DNA of 64,000 nt from Siphonobacter sp. BAB-5405 (GCF_002872335.1 NZ_NJAG01000036.1:1-64000), one strand, 5' to 3'. Positions 16,784 through 26,832 are shown, counted from the stretch's first letter. Numbers and translations: made by a program. Notes: generated from the letters alone by a model not told the origin.

Positions 16784-17809
16784 TTAAACCGATCGGCGGT
16801 ACGCCGCCAGATTTTCCGTCGAGGCTGCACCCAGTTTCGCACCGATACTGGCGGCAACAATACCCAACAGTAATCCGAAAAATCCGAAAATAGCTCCTTT
16901 CGACGCGGCTGAAGCGGCTGCATCAGCGGCCTGACGGGCTTTTGCTTCGGCCTCCTGCTTCGTCTGTTCAAATTTGACTACGGCCTGTTTGTAGGTATTA
17001 ATCCAGTTGTCAACAATCTGCTCAGACTCTGCCCGGCTTTTACCCGTACGTTTCATAACCACGTTTACGGCATCTTCCCGGTCTACCTGACTGACGGTGG
17101 CCTGACCTTGTTTAAACAGACGACCAAACAACCGATTGGCTTCTTCATTGGCTGACTGGGGGTCTTCCGCTGCCCGTTCGGCAGCAGCTTCTGCCTGATT
17201 ACCCGCCTGTTTGGCCTTTTGCTCCAATCGATTCGGATTCAAAGCGGGGTTGCCGGTTTGCCGAAGAATCGTATTGACTTCGTTGCGTAAATCACCTAAA
17301 TCGAGATTTTTTACATCAACTCCATTTTCAGCCAGTTTATCTTTCACGGCCTGCCCTAACTCCGGACCCGCCGCACTGGCTACGGTACCCGCTGCCGAGC
17401 CCGCCGTACGAACGACTGCACCCATGAGGCGACCAGCTCCTCCGATGATACTACCGATCGTGGTTGTTAAAAAATAAATCGTTAGCAACGTAACCAGGCA
17501 CCAGGTTAGCACCCCGTGAATGATACCATCAAATTGAAGGGCAGTGCCAGACAGCCGTCCGGCGATCCAGCCTCCGGCCACCAGTGAAAGCAAACTGCTG
17601 ATGATATACCAGATGGCAGTGCCCGTACCCAGGCCTGCGGTAGGGTTTTGTTCTTCGACAGGGTTGATGGTTGATAAACCAATGCCCAGGCCTAACAAGC
17701 TGAGCAGCATCTGCGTAACGATAGCCACTAATACACCCGCAAATACAGCACTCCAGGAAATACGCTTGATGAAACCGGGTTGGTTAGAATACATAAGTTC
17801 ACGTTCCAT
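16784..17809 (-). CDS. Membrane protein of unknown function with Ala-rich helical insert
   Basis: 341 residues. Three membrane segments in the N-terminal third (about 15-40, 65-88, 97-125, Gly-rich GGAGRLMGAVV after the third), then a soluble, Ala/Gln/Glu-rich, probably coiled-coil stretch (about 140-305) and a last Gly/Ala-rich helix (about 310-330, GFFGLLLGIVAASIGAKLG). The middle contains a segment resembling short stress-type helical repeats (DREDAVNVVMKRTGKSRAESEQIVDNW). Similar proteins occur in Cytophagales as hypothetical or YrzE/TIGR04086-like proteins, but no function can be given. Single gene; a 10-bp palindrome lies 30 bases upstream. Confidence 0.8.
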   Translation of the reverse strand: MERELMYSNQPGFIKRISWSAVFAGVLVAIVTQMLLSLLGLGIGLSTINPVEEQNPTAGLGTGTAIWYIISSLLSLVAGGWIAGRLSGTALQFDGIIHGVLTWCLVTLLTIYFLTTTIGSIIGGAGRLMGAVVRTAGSAAGTVASAAGPELGQAVKDKLAENGVDVKNLDLGDLRNEVNTILRQTGNPALNPNRLEQKAKQAGNQAEAAAERAAEDPQSANEEANRLFGRLFKQGQATVSQVDREDAVNVVMKRTGKSRAESEQIVDNWINTYKQAVVKFEQTKQEAEAKARQAADAAASAASKGAIFGFFGLLLGIVAASIGAKLGAASTENLAAYRRSV

Positions 17810-17839
17810 AAATCATGATTTTTAGTTTAAGTTTTATTG

Positions 17840-17849
17840 TGAGTACTCA
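17840..17849. promoter_or_regulatory. Palindrome TGAGTACTCA upstream of the membrane-protein gene
   Basis: Perfect 10-bp palindrome flanked by TTATTG and AATAA, 30 bases before the start codon of the minus-strand membrane-protein gene. It could be an operator; nothing else supports it. Confidence 0.25.
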
Positions 17850-18070
17850 ATAATCGAGTAATGGGTTAGGTAAAAACTCTATACCAGTTTTAGTAGGAAT
17901 CCGACGTATATTCATAGATGTTAAAAAGGTAGAGCGTGCGTATGTGGAATGGAGCCTTCCATACTTTACAAACTGAAGCGAGAGATAAGTACTAGGCAGG
18001 AATGAAGGGGTAGCTGGATTAGTACAGAGGTACGAGAACTCGATTTACGAATGATACAAGGATATAAACA
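17850..18070. other. Intergenic region, no gene seen
   Basis: Together with its flanks this is a 327-base gap between two minus-strand genes. Apart from the palindrome near 17845 and the terminator at 18071-18112, nothing recognisable is present. Confidence 0.5.
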
Positions 18071-18112
18071 GCGATCCCGCAGTCAGAGCATTTTAGCTGA
18101 CTGCGGGATCGC
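18071..18112 (-). terminator. Perfect 16-bp stem-loop terminator
   Basis: GCGATCCCGCAGTCAG pairs exactly with CTGACTGCGGGATCGC around a 10-base loop, 24 bases beyond the stop of the minus-strand sugar dehydrogenase gene; the minus-strand tail is TGTTTATATC. Confidence 0.75.
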
Positions 18113-18136
18113 TAAATTAAGGATTCAGAATTTGAA

Positions 18137-19360
18137 TTACTTCCGATCAATGCGGTACAAACGACCCTCATCAGTGATCGCGTACAGGGCACCATCCGTT
18201 CCCTGGGTAATATCACGGAACCGTTGTCCTTCACCCGCCAGTAAACGTTCCTCGCCAACGACCCGATTATCGGTAATGGCCAGACGAACAATATGCTTGC
18301 TACTAAGCGAGGTGATGAACAGGTTGTTTTGCCACTCAGCAATCCGGTTTCCCGTATAGAACGTCATACCGCTGGGCGACACGACGGGGTCCCAGTAATA
18401 AACGGGCTGTTCCATGCCTTGTTGCTGCTGAATGCCGGAGCCAATGGTTTGGCCACTGTATTCGATACCATAAGTGATCGTGGGCCAGCCGTAATTGGCT
18501 CCCGGCTGAATGCGGTTGATTTCATCGCCGCCCCGGGGACCATGTTCGCCTTGCCAGAGATCGTTGGTTACTGGGTGCAAGGCCAGTCCCTGCGGATTTC
18601 GGTGGCCGTACGAATACAGTTCCGGACGGGCTCCCGATTGTCCGGTCAAGGGGTTACCTGTGGCGGCCTGACCTTCTTTCGTAATTCGGATGAGTTTGCC
18701 CAAACTGGAATTCAATTGCTGAGCCTGGGGCCGCGTGGCCAGATCCGACCGCTCACCGGTACTGATGATCAGGTGACCCGTCCGGTCAAACAGAATCCGA
18801 CCGCCGTAGTGCAGGTTGCCATTGTACGCCGGAGTAGCCCGGTAAATGACCTGAGCGTTGAGAATGCGGGTATCATCCGCGGATAATTCGCCTTTGGCGA
18901 CGGACGTCACGTTACCACCGGAAACGGCCTCCGAGAATACCCAGTATATCAGTCGATTGGTGGCAAAATCCGGATCAACCCGTACGCCCAGTAGGCCTCC
19001 CTGACCCGCCGGATTTACCTGAGGAATGCCGGTAATGGCCTGGCTTACCTGACCCGCCGTGGTTACTATCCGCATGGACCCGGCTTTTTCGGTAATGAGT
19101 AACCGGCCATCGGGTAGCGAAGTAATTCCCCAGGGAGCCCGAAGCGATTGCGTAAGGATTCGGCTTTCGTAACCGACGGAAGTTTGCAGGCCCGCAATCC
19201 GGGTCTGGCCTTCAAATGCGGGTCGGTAGGAAGTGTTGGCCGGAAGGGTCTCCACGGGAGCTAAATCACCAACCGGATCGGATTCTTCGTGATCAGTGGT
19301 TTTACAGGCGGAAAAAGCGACTACGCTGAGAGCCAGAACGAAATGAATGGATGGTTTCAT
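18137..19360 (-). CDS. PQQ-dependent sugar (aldose) dehydrogenase, lipoprotein
   Basis: 407-residue soluble quinoprotein of the GDH-B/Asd beta-propeller family that oxidises aldoses to lactones with PQQ. Start taken at ATG 19360 (MKPSIHFVLALSVVAFSACK), which gives a clean lipoprotein signal with the lipid Cys at residue 19; a 33-residue upstream extension lacks signal character. Family blocks are APWGITSLPDGRLLITEKAG, LLGVRVDPDFATNRLIYW, HYGGRILFDRTGHLIISTGER, HRNPQGLALHP, and EHGPRGGDEINRIQPGANYGWP, which includes Ca/PQQ-binding residues. Membrane-attached and periplasmic or surface. It is a single-gene unit with its own terminator; no PQQ synthesis genes are in view. Confidence 0.9.
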   Translation of the reverse strand: MKPSIHFVLALSVVAFSACKTTDHEESDPVGDLAPVETLPANTSYRPAFEGQTRIAGLQTSVGYESRILTQSLRAPWGITSLPDGRLLITEKAGSMRIVTTAGQVSQAITGIPQVNPAGQGGLLGVRVDPDFATNRLIYWVFSEAVSGGNVTSVAKGELSADDTRILNAQVIYRATPAYNGNLHYGGRILFDRTGHLIISTGERSDLATRPQAQQLNSSLGKLIRITKEGQAATGNPLTGQSGARPELYSYGHRNPQGLALHPVTNDLWQGEHGPRGGDEINRIQPGANYGWPTITYGIEYSGQTIGSGIQQQQGMEQPVYYWDPVVSPSGMTFYTGNRIAEWQNNLFITSLSSKHIVRLAITDNRVVGEERLLAGEGQRFRDITQGTDGALYAITDEGRLYRIDRK

Positions 19361-19745
19361 AGATGTCAAGAGTAATTCGTGAGCGAAGTGGGAATGGTTA
19401 CAAGTACGAGCGGAGCGTGAACGGAGCATTCTCAAAGGATAGTAGTTGGGGAATTTCAACCAGTTCAGCTTCGCTACTTATCCCTAGAAAAAATGAATTC
19501 CACCCCAGAGGCGTAGGCCGAGCCTGGAGCTACTCATCAGGCTATCTTTTATTCCGTTGCGTTAGCCAGTTATTCCTGGGGTTGTTGAATGAATAGTAGC
19601 AGACCTTTTAAAACATCTTTCGGAACCTGTACAGGTTAAAGGAACAACTACTCTTCCTGGTAAATAAAAACGGCGAGACTCACTAACGTGTGTTGTCCCG
19701 ATTACACACATCAGCGAGTCTCGCCAATAAAAAGAATTACTAAAA
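19361..19745. other. Intergenic region with SusD terminator
   Basis: 385 bases between the sugar dehydrogenase start and the end of the second SusD gene. It holds the terminator at 19672-19725; no gene seen in the remainder. Confidence 0.5.
19672..19725 (-). terminator. Rho-independent terminator of the second SusC/SusD operon
   Basis: 22-bp arms GGCGAGACTC... / ...GAGTCTCGCC. The three non-Watson-Crick positions are G-U wobbles in minus-strand RNA but A-C mismatches in plus-strand RNA, so the hairpin is built for the minus strand. It is followed there by GTTTTTATTTA, 20 bases after the SusD stop. Confidence 0.88.
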
Positions 19746-21617
19746 TTACCAGCCGTAATTCTGCACCAGTTCACGGTTGACGTCCATTTCCGAAATCGGT
19801 ATGGGCATCAGGTAATGGCGGTACTGGAAAACCCGGGTTTGCAGGGGTACGGGTTTATAGAATACCGCCAGACCGGCCTCCTGACTATTGATGTCCAGTC
19901 CCGTGGCCCGTAGTTCTTCCGCCATGGGCCGGGAATTGAGTCCGTGCACGGGGCCATTGTTTACGGTTTCTGCAATCAGCCAGCGGCGAACATCCCAGAA
20001 ACGGTGGGCTTCAAACGCAAATTCTACGCGATTTTCGTTTTGGACCCGTTTACGGAAACCTTCCAGCGTCTGATCCGCCGCCAGAATGGGCAGGGCTGGC
20101 ATGGAGACCCGAGCCCGAACGGTGTTGATTGCCTGGTAAGCTTCGGGCGTCGGTTTGCCATTGTATTCATTCAGGGCTTCGGCGTAGGCCAGGTAAAACT
20201 CGGCCAGTCGGAAAATCGGGTAATTACGGCGAGCCTCGGGTGACGTATTCCAGTTTCCAATATCCACGGCAGGATCGAGCCACTTGCGAATGGTATAGCC
20301 ACTGATGGACGTTGTACCGCCCCCCTGCATGGGCCATCCGTTGGAACCGTTGGCCTGTCCATTCCCCCACCAGGCCAGTCGAATGGGTACTCGCGTACGA
20401 GCGGCCGCCCACATACTGTTTTGGTAGGAAATCGTTGCATAAAATCGCGGATCGCGGTCTTTGTAACGGTTGGAAATATTGGTGAGCGTCACCGAATTCG
20501 TCGTACCATCGGCTCCTACCATCGCTCCCGTCCAGGTGCCCGTTTCGGTATAACCCGAGGTAGGGTCAGTAATGGGCTTGCCATTTTTCATTTCATAGCT
20601 GTTGATCAGTTCTTCGAGCGGACTAAAATGCGACCACCCCCGAAACGCACCTCCATAGGGCAGGTGGTACTGTTCCATCATTCTGGTATTGGGGTGATTA
20701 TAAGGCAGAATAGTTTCCTGCCATTCCCGGGTATAAAACAGCTTTTCGTAGCTATTGATCGGGTCGGTGGATGTGTAGAGTTTATAATCCAGATCCAGTA
20801 CCTTTTTGGCCGCTTCGGCCGCCCGCAGCCATTTATCCCGGTTATACGTTTGGGAAAACAGAGCCTTGCCGTCCTTGTTAACCACACCCGCGTACTTGGT
20901 ATTTCCGTTGAATAAGGGGCTTGCTGCATACAGCAGGGTCCGGGCCGCCAGGGCCAGGGCTGCTCCCTTGTTGGCCCGTCCGAGTTCACCGTCTGGATGA
21001 TGGTCGGGTAATTTGCCCGCTACCTCATTGCATTCACTAACGATGAAATTTACGATTTCATCCGTTGAATTCCGGGCCACATAATATTCATTCTGATTGG
21101 TATAATCCAGCGAACGGGTAATCAGTGGTACAGCCCCGTAGCGTTTGAAAAGCTCAAAGTAAAACATCGCCCGAAGGAAGCGGGCTTCCGCCACGTACTG
21201 TGGAATCAGGACCGAGTATTTCGAACTTTGTTCGGCAGGAATGGGTACGGATTCAATTTTTTCCAGGAAGATATTTGCCTTGCGGATGTCCTGGTAGCGA
21301 GCTTCCCAGTTGCCGTAAGGATTATTTCCCGAATTCCAGGCACCCAGGTTATACTGTTCAGGTCCGGAGCCCGCGTACCAGTGAAAAATGGCTTCATCCG
21401 TCGCACAGGCTTCATCACTAATGTACTCGCCATTGTTACCAAATCCCGTAGGTAACTTGCTGTACAGGTGAGCCAGTACGTTATTGGCACTGTTGATGTT
21501 TGCCCAGACTTTATCTTCTGTAACCAGTTCCGAAGGCACTACGTCGAGATACTTCGTACAGGAAACGAACTGAGTCGCGGCAGCCAGGAAAAGGATTTTA
21601 ATATATTTCTTTTTCAT
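19746..21617 (-). CDS. SusD/RagB-type surface glycan-binding lipoprotein
   Basis: 623-residue SusD-family lipoprotein with signal and lipid Cys at residue 20 (ATQFVSCTKYLD). Family features are YVAEARFLRAMFYFELFKRYGAVPL, FRLAEFYLAYAEALNEYNGK and EAHRFWDVRRW. It lies 18 bases downstream of the second SusC gene, so they are co-transcribed. Unlike the first locus, no glycosidase follows, so the carbohydrate cannot be guessed. Confidence 0.95.
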   Translation of the reverse strand: MKKKYIKILFLAAATQFVSCTKYLDVVPSELVTEDKVWANINSANNVLAHLYSKLPTGFGNNGEYISDEACATDEAIFHWYAGSGPEQYNLGAWNSGNNPYGNWEARYQDIRKANIFLEKIESVPIPAEQSSKYSVLIPQYVAEARFLRAMFYFELFKRYGAVPLITRSLDYTNQNEYYVARNSTDEIVNFIVSECNEVAGKLPDHHPDGELGRANKGAALALAARTLLYAASPLFNGNTKYAGVVNKDGKALFSQTYNRDKWLRAAEAAKKVLDLDYKLYTSTDPINSYEKLFYTREWQETILPYNHPNTRMMEQYHLPYGGAFRGWSHFSPLEELINSYEMKNGKPITDPTSGYTETGTWTGAMVGADGTTNSVTLTNISNRYKDRDPRFYATISYQNSMWAAARTRVPIRLAWWGNGQANGSNGWPMQGGGTTSISGYTIRKWLDPAVDIGNWNTSPEARRNYPIFRLAEFYLAYAEALNEYNGKPTPEAYQAINTVRARVSMPALPILAADQTLEGFRKRVQNENRVEFAFEAHRFWDVRRWLIAETVNNGPVHGLNSRPMAEELRATGLDINSQEAGLAVFYKPVPLQTRVFQYRHYLMPIPISEMDVNRELVQNYGW

Positions 21618-21635
21618 TTGTTCCGTGCTAAAGAC

Positions 21636-24600
21636 TTATAAACCAATTGTTAAACCACCGTTGAAGACTTTTTGCTGGGGATAATTCCGCGAGTCGTTCG
21701 GAATTTCCGGATCGAAAATTTTCAACTTATCCCAGGTGATCAGGTTAATACCATTCACGAACAGGCGAGCCGTTTTAACGCCAATTTTGCTAAGGAGCGT
21801 TTTGGGCAGCGAGTAACCAATTTCTACGTTTTTCAGACGGACGTAATCGCGGGAAGTCATCCAGTAGGTCGAAATCTGATTGTTGTTAACGTTTTTGGAA
21901 GAGGACAAGCGGGGGTATTTGGCATTGGGATTTTCGGGCGTCCAGTAGTTATCTTTTACGTCCGCCATCACCCCTACATCACCGTCGAAAGGCCATATGG
22001 CATCCCCCGTCAACCAGACGTTACCACCGAATCCGCCCTGGAACAACACACTCACGTCCAGATTCCCGGTATTAACGCCGAAAGCAAAACCGGCCATCGT
22101 CGTGGGTACCGTGAGCTTCCCGTTGTAGGCCCGATCCAGTTCGTTGATGACGTTGTCACCGTTCATATCCTTGAACTTGATGTCCCCCGGAATGATGCGT
22201 CCGTACTGCGACTGGTCGGGACTGGCGTCAATCTCTTCCTGATTCTGAAACAGTCCCACCGCAATCATCGAATACTGTTCGTTGATGCTGCGTCCGGTGC
22301 GTTTGATGTAGGGACGATCCTGGTAACTCGGTTCATCCATTTGCAGGATCTTATTCTGGGCGTATGATACGTTACCCTTGATGAAGTAAGTGATGTTCCG
22401 GAAGCGTTTCCGCAACTGAGCTTCGAGTTCGAAACCTTTGTTTTCTACTTCACCCAGATTCAGGTACGGCAAGCTGGTAATACCCAGGGTGGCAGGAACC
22501 GTACCCGGCTGAGCCAGAATGTTATTCCGACGCTCGTAGAAGGCATCGCCCGTAAAGGTCAACGCATCGTTGAAAAAGCCCAGGTCCATACCCAGGTTGT
22601 ATTTGAGGGCCTTCTCCCAGGTCACATTCGTCGCTCCCAGCATATCTTCTGCCGCACCGCCATACCCTACACCGTTGAAGTCTCTGCCGAACTGATACCC
22701 TCCGGCACTGAGTGACCAGGTACTTTGGTAGAGGAAGCGTCGCTGACCAATTTTATCGTTGCCTACGGTACCTACCGAACCCCGCCATTTAAAGAGGCTG
22801 ACGAAGGACAATTCTTTCATGAAAGCTTCATTGGACATAATCCAGGCGGCGGACATGGAAGGAAACAGATCATACCGCCGACCCGCCGGGAAGTTTTCCG
22901 ACCCGTTATAACCAAAGTTGACCTCAGCAAAATACGTATCGTTGTAGGCATACGTTCCTCGCCCCACAAAGCCGTTGTATTTGAACGGTAAGCCGCCAAT
23001 GGCGTTGTTGTTGCCCACCTGGTCGAAATAGCTCTGCTGATTGTACAAAAGCATACCCGTCACGGCGTGTTTCTGGGCAAAAATCCGGTTGTAGTTGGCG
23101 TATAACTCCAGCCAGGTACGGCGGTTGCTATTCGCGGCTACATCGTAGGTAAGCGTATTGGTACCTTCCCAGATGCGGCGATACGTTCCTTTGGTCAGAT
23201 CCGTCTCATTTTCATTGGCGAGTGAATACTGGTAGGTCCAGAGGTTTTTAATCCGACGCACATTCCGGTAACCATAGGAATCGAACGAAAGCCGACCCCG
23301 TACGCTCAGGCCCTGCGTAACGAAGGGAAGTTGCAGCGTAAAACCGCTGGTAGCCTGTAAGGTGTTCTCGAAATTCCGCTGGTACCCGCCCTGCGTCATC
23401 CGACCGTAGGGATTCGTGGCCTTGGAATCCAGCCCGGAAATACTGCCGTCCGGGTTAGTCATCGGATACAACCAGGGTTGCATGGATTGCAGGGCACCAA
23501 AAATATCCCCCGCACCAATGGGCGGAAAATTGTTATCCCGAATGATGCTCCCCAGGTTCAGTTCCATCACCAGGTATTTGTTGATGTCCAGGTCGATGTT
23601 CGAACGGAAGTTGTAGCGATTGGAACGAGCCTGAATATCGTAATCCTTGATCTGGTCGGCGAAATTGTAAAGGCCATTCTGACGCAGGTAGGAGAGGGAA
23701 ACAAAGTGCCGTACGGAGCTGGTACCGCCCGAAACGTTGATATTGGCCTGCATCATCGTGGCGGAAGGTCGCAGCATTTCATCGAGCCAGTTGACGTTCG
23801 GATACAAATATTCGTACGCAGGCTTGCTGCGATCTCGGAATTTGTTGAGGTACTCGTCCGTATACATGGCTGAATTTTTGCCATCGTTATTCAGTGCCGT
23901 GCGGTACAGGGTCAGGGCATCGTAGGAATCCAGATATTTTGGTAAGCGGGTGGGCATCTGCACCCCCTGCTGTACGGTCGCCGTAATGCTGGATCGGCCT
24001 TCCGTACCCCGACGGGTGGTTACCAGTACCACCCCGTTGGCTCCCCTGACCCCGTACACAGCCGTAGAAGCCGCATCTTTCAGGATGGATACCGTGGCAA
24101 CTTCATTGGCATCAATACTCCCAAACGACCGTTCGACCCCATCTACCAGAATCAGCGGACTCTGATTTCCGGTAAAGGTTGCCATCCCCCGAATCCAGAG
24201 TTGCGAGCCATCGTAGCCGGGTTCACCGCTGGTTTGCAGGGTGGTCAGACCGGGCAATCGTCCCGCCAGGGCGTTACTGAGGTTGGCAACCGGACTTTGC
24301 GTCAATTCTTTCGTTCCTACCGACGAAATCGCACCCGTAAGAGCCAGCTTTTTCTGCTCACCAAACCCAACCACGACGACTTCATTGAGGTCCTGTTGTT
24401 TATCAATCAGGGTAATGATATTCCGGATTCCCAATACCACCGCTATTTCGGCCGGCTGGTAACCTATGGCACTGACCTGTAGGGTATCGCGATCGTTGGC
24501 CCGTAGTGTAAAATCACCATTGGCATCAGAGATAGAGCCCCGGGTTGTTCCCTTGACCCGAATGGTAGCTCCGATGACGGGCGTCTTCGTGCTTGAAATC

Positions 24601-24683
24601 ACGTGTCCCCTTAGCTCAGCAGTCTGAGCGGAACCAAATTGGGCACTCAACAAAAGGAGTGTAACAAACAGTAGATTTTTCAT
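21636..24683 (-). CDS. SusC/RagA-type TonB-dependent outer-membrane transporter
   Basis: 1015-residue SusC without an STN domain: signal peptide (1-19, FGSAQ), carboxypeptidase-D-like domain (about 22-95, ELRGHVISSTKTPVIGATIRV), the LNEVVVVGFGEQKKLALTGAI segment, plug (about 115-225, IRGMATF, VYGVRGANGVVLVTTRRG), then the barrel to LTIGL. Absence of STN means it should not signal to a FecR protein; the divergent AraC gene at 25825 is the obvious candidate regulator. Its upstream region is exceptionally long (1.1 kb). Confidence 0.95.
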   Translation of the reverse strand: MKNLLFVTLLLLSAQFGSAQTAELRGHVISSTKTPVIGATIRVKGTTRGSISDANGDFTLRANDRDTLQVSAIGYQPAEIAVVLGIRNIITLIDKQQDLNEVVVVGFGEQKKLALTGAISSVGTKELTQSPVANLSNALAGRLPGLTTLQTSGEPGYDGSQLWIRGMATFTGNQSPLILVDGVERSFGSIDANEVATVSILKDAASTAVYGVRGANGVVLVTTRRGTEGRSSITATVQQGVQMPTRLPKYLDSYDALTLYRTALNNDGKNSAMYTDEYLNKFRDRSKPAYEYLYPNVNWLDEMLRPSATMMQANINVSGGTSSVRHFVSLSYLRQNGLYNFADQIKDYDIQARSNRYNFRSNIDLDINKYLVMELNLGSIIRDNNFPPIGAGDIFGALQSMQPWLYPMTNPDGSISGLDSKATNPYGRMTQGGYQRNFENTLQATSGFTLQLPFVTQGLSVRGRLSFDSYGYRNVRRIKNLWTYQYSLANENETDLTKGTYRRIWEGTNTLTYDVAANSNRRTWLELYANYNRIFAQKHAVTGMLLYNQQSYFDQVGNNNAIGGLPFKYNGFVGRGTYAYNDTYFAEVNFGYNGSENFPAGRRYDLFPSMSAAWIMSNEAFMKELSFVSLFKWRGSVGTVGNDKIGQRRFLYQSTWSLSAGGYQFGRDFNGVGYGGAAEDMLGATNVTWEKALKYNLGMDLGFFNDALTFTGDAFYERRNNILAQPGTVPATLGITSLPYLNLGEVENKGFELEAQLRKRFRNITYFIKGNVSYAQNKILQMDEPSYQDRPYIKRTGRSINEQYSMIAVGLFQNQEEIDASPDQSQYGRIIPGDIKFKDMNGDNVINELDRAYNGKLTVPTTMAGFAFGVNTGNLDVSVLFQGGFGGNVWLTGDAIWPFDGDVGVMADVKDNYWTPENPNAKYPRLSSSKNVNNNQISTYWMTSRDYVRLKNVEIGYSLPKTLLSKIGVKTARLFVNGINLITWDKLKIFDPEIPNDSRNYPQQKVFNGGLTIGL

Positions 24684-25824
24684 TCATTAGAAATTTGTTG
24701 AGGTGTGCATGCGATCGTGTTTAAGCTCGCACGGTTTGAATGGGCAATAGGTGGACACGCTCATTCCTGAACCTGAATGAGTCAATGAATCAGTCATTCG
24801 TTTCCTGTGCCGTCCGATGGCTATCGGCGGATGCGTTTTAGAAAACCAATGCTGTATTTCCTGCCGCCTGTTTAAAAAGCGGACATTTAAACTGAAATTC
24901 TAAAGGGAAGAATGTACTATCGTTCGGTTAGGTACTGTTCCGCTGTAGCGACCAAAGGCGGCCCAGGCTGATGTACATTTTTGGAAAAGTGTGCTGGGAT
25001 ACGGGGGCCTACTGACTCGTTGTTGAAAAAGTGTGCATAGGTATAGTAAAGTGAATGGTTTGGTGTTTGAATGGATAAATCGTACGGCTCTATAACGAAG
25101 CTTAAGTCAAATATAGAGGACGCCTTACCGTTTGATGCGTAGCGTTTTTATGGCTTTTGATACAATTTTCACTTCTTGGGGTAGCAGGCCATTTTTGTAT
25201 CAATTTGAATAAGAATTATGCAGAAATTCTCAGATTTAAAACAGGTACTCTTTTACTTCTCCGCTCAAATTCGCTTCTCTTATTTGAATTAAAATAGCTC
25301 TTTCGAATATTTAGCCATACAGTATTTTGTGAATAGGTGTATACTCCAAAGGATATAAGTATCTTTTGACTTCTCAGTATAGGTTAGAATTGTATTAGTA
25401 TTAGTGAATCTTTGAGATAGAGGCTTATCATCTTTCCACGAATTTTACCCTAAGGCTGTGCTGGGAAATTTAATTTGCTAGTAAAAGCGAACCTAAGGTT
25501 GGCTCATTTAAAGGCTCGGCGATGCATGAAATCAGGAGACTCGGGTAACGTAGATACATACACGGCCCGGCAGAAGTCGCTGATATTTATAACGTATTAT
25601 TGTATACGTTATAGTGCTTAGCTGGCAAAACCAGTTTGGTTGCTTTGGATGTTTGATGGATTATCGCTGGAATGCCTGACTGTCGTAGAAAGGTGTCCAG
25701 CCAGATGAAGGCAAACTACTAAAACACCCTGAAATCTCCCGGTTACCAATCGCATTCCAGCTGATGAACAGCCTGCATCCAGTACACTTGCTCTATTCCT
25801 TCACATTCTATTCTTTTCATAGGT
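24684..25824. other. 1.1-kb non-coding region between SusC and divergent AraC
   Basis: No open frame with coding character. AT-rich from 25080. It contains a direct repeat (24985-24994 and 25027-25036) and, on the minus strand, a perfect TAnnTTTG box (TATATTTG, 25115-25108) without a clear -33 partner, which would give a roughly 400-base leader for SusC. Large leader or regulatory region is the best guess. Confidence 0.5.
24985..25036. promoter_or_regulatory. Direct repeat AAAAGTGTGC, 42 bp apart
   Basis: AAAAGTGTGC occurs at 24985-24994 and 25027-25036, an offset of 42 bp, about four helical turns, so both copies face the same side of the DNA. Position between SusC and the AraC gene fits an AraC-type operator, but binding is inference. 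Confidence 0.35.
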
Positions 25825-26685
25825 ATGAAACCACTACTGTTTCGGGTACCCAGTGTGGATCAGCGGTCCTTCCGCATTCAGGTAGATGATGGCTCTGCCT
25901 TTTATGCTCAGTTGCATTTTCATCCCGAAGTACAATTGACTTTGATTGAGCGAGGCGAAGGAACGCTGATCGTGGGCGATCGGATTGATCATTTTCAGCC
26001 CTACGATGTGCTCCTGCTGGGCAGCAACCTGCCCCACGTACTTCGGAGTATTCCATCCGGCGGCCAGGAGCAGGATCGGGTTACGTCAACCAATCTCTTT
26101 TTTCTGGCTGATGCCATTGAGGAACACTGGATGCAATTTCCGGAAGTCATGCATTTGCAGCAACTCCTCCACGAGGCCAAATACGGGGTGCGACTTCGCT
26201 GTCAGGAAGATAATGCCCTGCTGGAAGAGTTTCGGAAGTTGCCCCAGCAACGGCCCTTCCATCAGTTTTTGTTTCTACTGAAGATTCTTGATAAACTGGT
26301 TAACGACGAAGGACGGGAAATTTTATCCCGGACCTCGTACGGTCGTCCCAGTCGTCCGAACGATCATTTCCGGCTGGAGCGGGTGTTTTCGTTTCTGTTA
26401 CAAAACTACGCTTCACCCATTACCCTGGAAGACGTGGCGAACGTAGCCAACCTGACACCGGGTGCGTTTTGTCGCTTTTTCCGCCAGCATACCCGAAAAA
26501 CCTTCTCTCATTTGCTCAACGAAATCCGGATTGAAAATGTATGCCGCCTGCTACGGGAGTCGAGCGAATCCATGAGTCAGATTGCGGAGTCCTGCGGGTA
26601 TACGAATATGTCGAATTTCAATCGGCAATTTAAACAAATCGTCGGTATGCCGCCGAGTCAGTACGTTCGTACGTATCGGATGTAA
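25825..26685 (+). CDS. AraC-family transcriptional regulator with cupin sensor domain
   Basis: 286 residues. The N-terminal cupin (about 20-110; FHPEVQLTLIERGEGTLIVGDRIDHFQPYDVLLLG) is of the type that binds small ligands, and the C-terminal HTH_18 pair covers about 185-283 (ITLEDVANVANLTPGAFCRFFRQ; SESMSQIAESCGYTNMSNFNRQFKQIVG). Transcribed away from the second SusC/SusD operon across the long non-coding region, so control of that operon is likely. Terminated by the hairpin at 26726. Confidence 0.92.
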   Translation: MKPLLFRVPSVDQRSFRIQVDDGSAFYAQLHFHPEVQLTLIERGEGTLIVGDRIDHFQPYDVLLLGSNLPHVLRSIPSGGQEQDRVTSTNLFFLADAIEEHWMQFPEVMHLQQLLHEAKYGVRLRCQEDNALLEEFRKLPQQRPFHQFLFLLKILDKLVNDEGREILSRTSYGRPSRPNDHFRLERVFSFLLQNYASPITLEDVANVANLTPGAFCRFFRQHTRKTFSHLLNEIRIENVCRLLRESSESMSQIAESCGYTNMSNFNRQFKQIVGMPPSQYVRTYRM

Positions 26686-26725
26686 TGGGGTTTATGGAAA
26701 GATGATTTATCAGAAAGTCCGCTAA

Positions 26726-26763
26726 TGCAAAAGGAGTGTGACAACTAGCACACTCCTTTTGCA
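26726..26763. terminator. Perfect 15-bp bidirectional terminator
   Basis: TGCAAAAGGAGTGTG pairs with CACACTCCTTTTGCA around an 8-base loop between convergent genes; the arms supply an A-run before and a T-run within the stem on both strands. Confidence 0.8.
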
Positions 26764-26832
26764 TTTCAAACAGACTTATAAACGTGAAAACTTATTAAAC
26801 CTGGCTTTCCATGGCCAGTAACTTCTGTTCAT

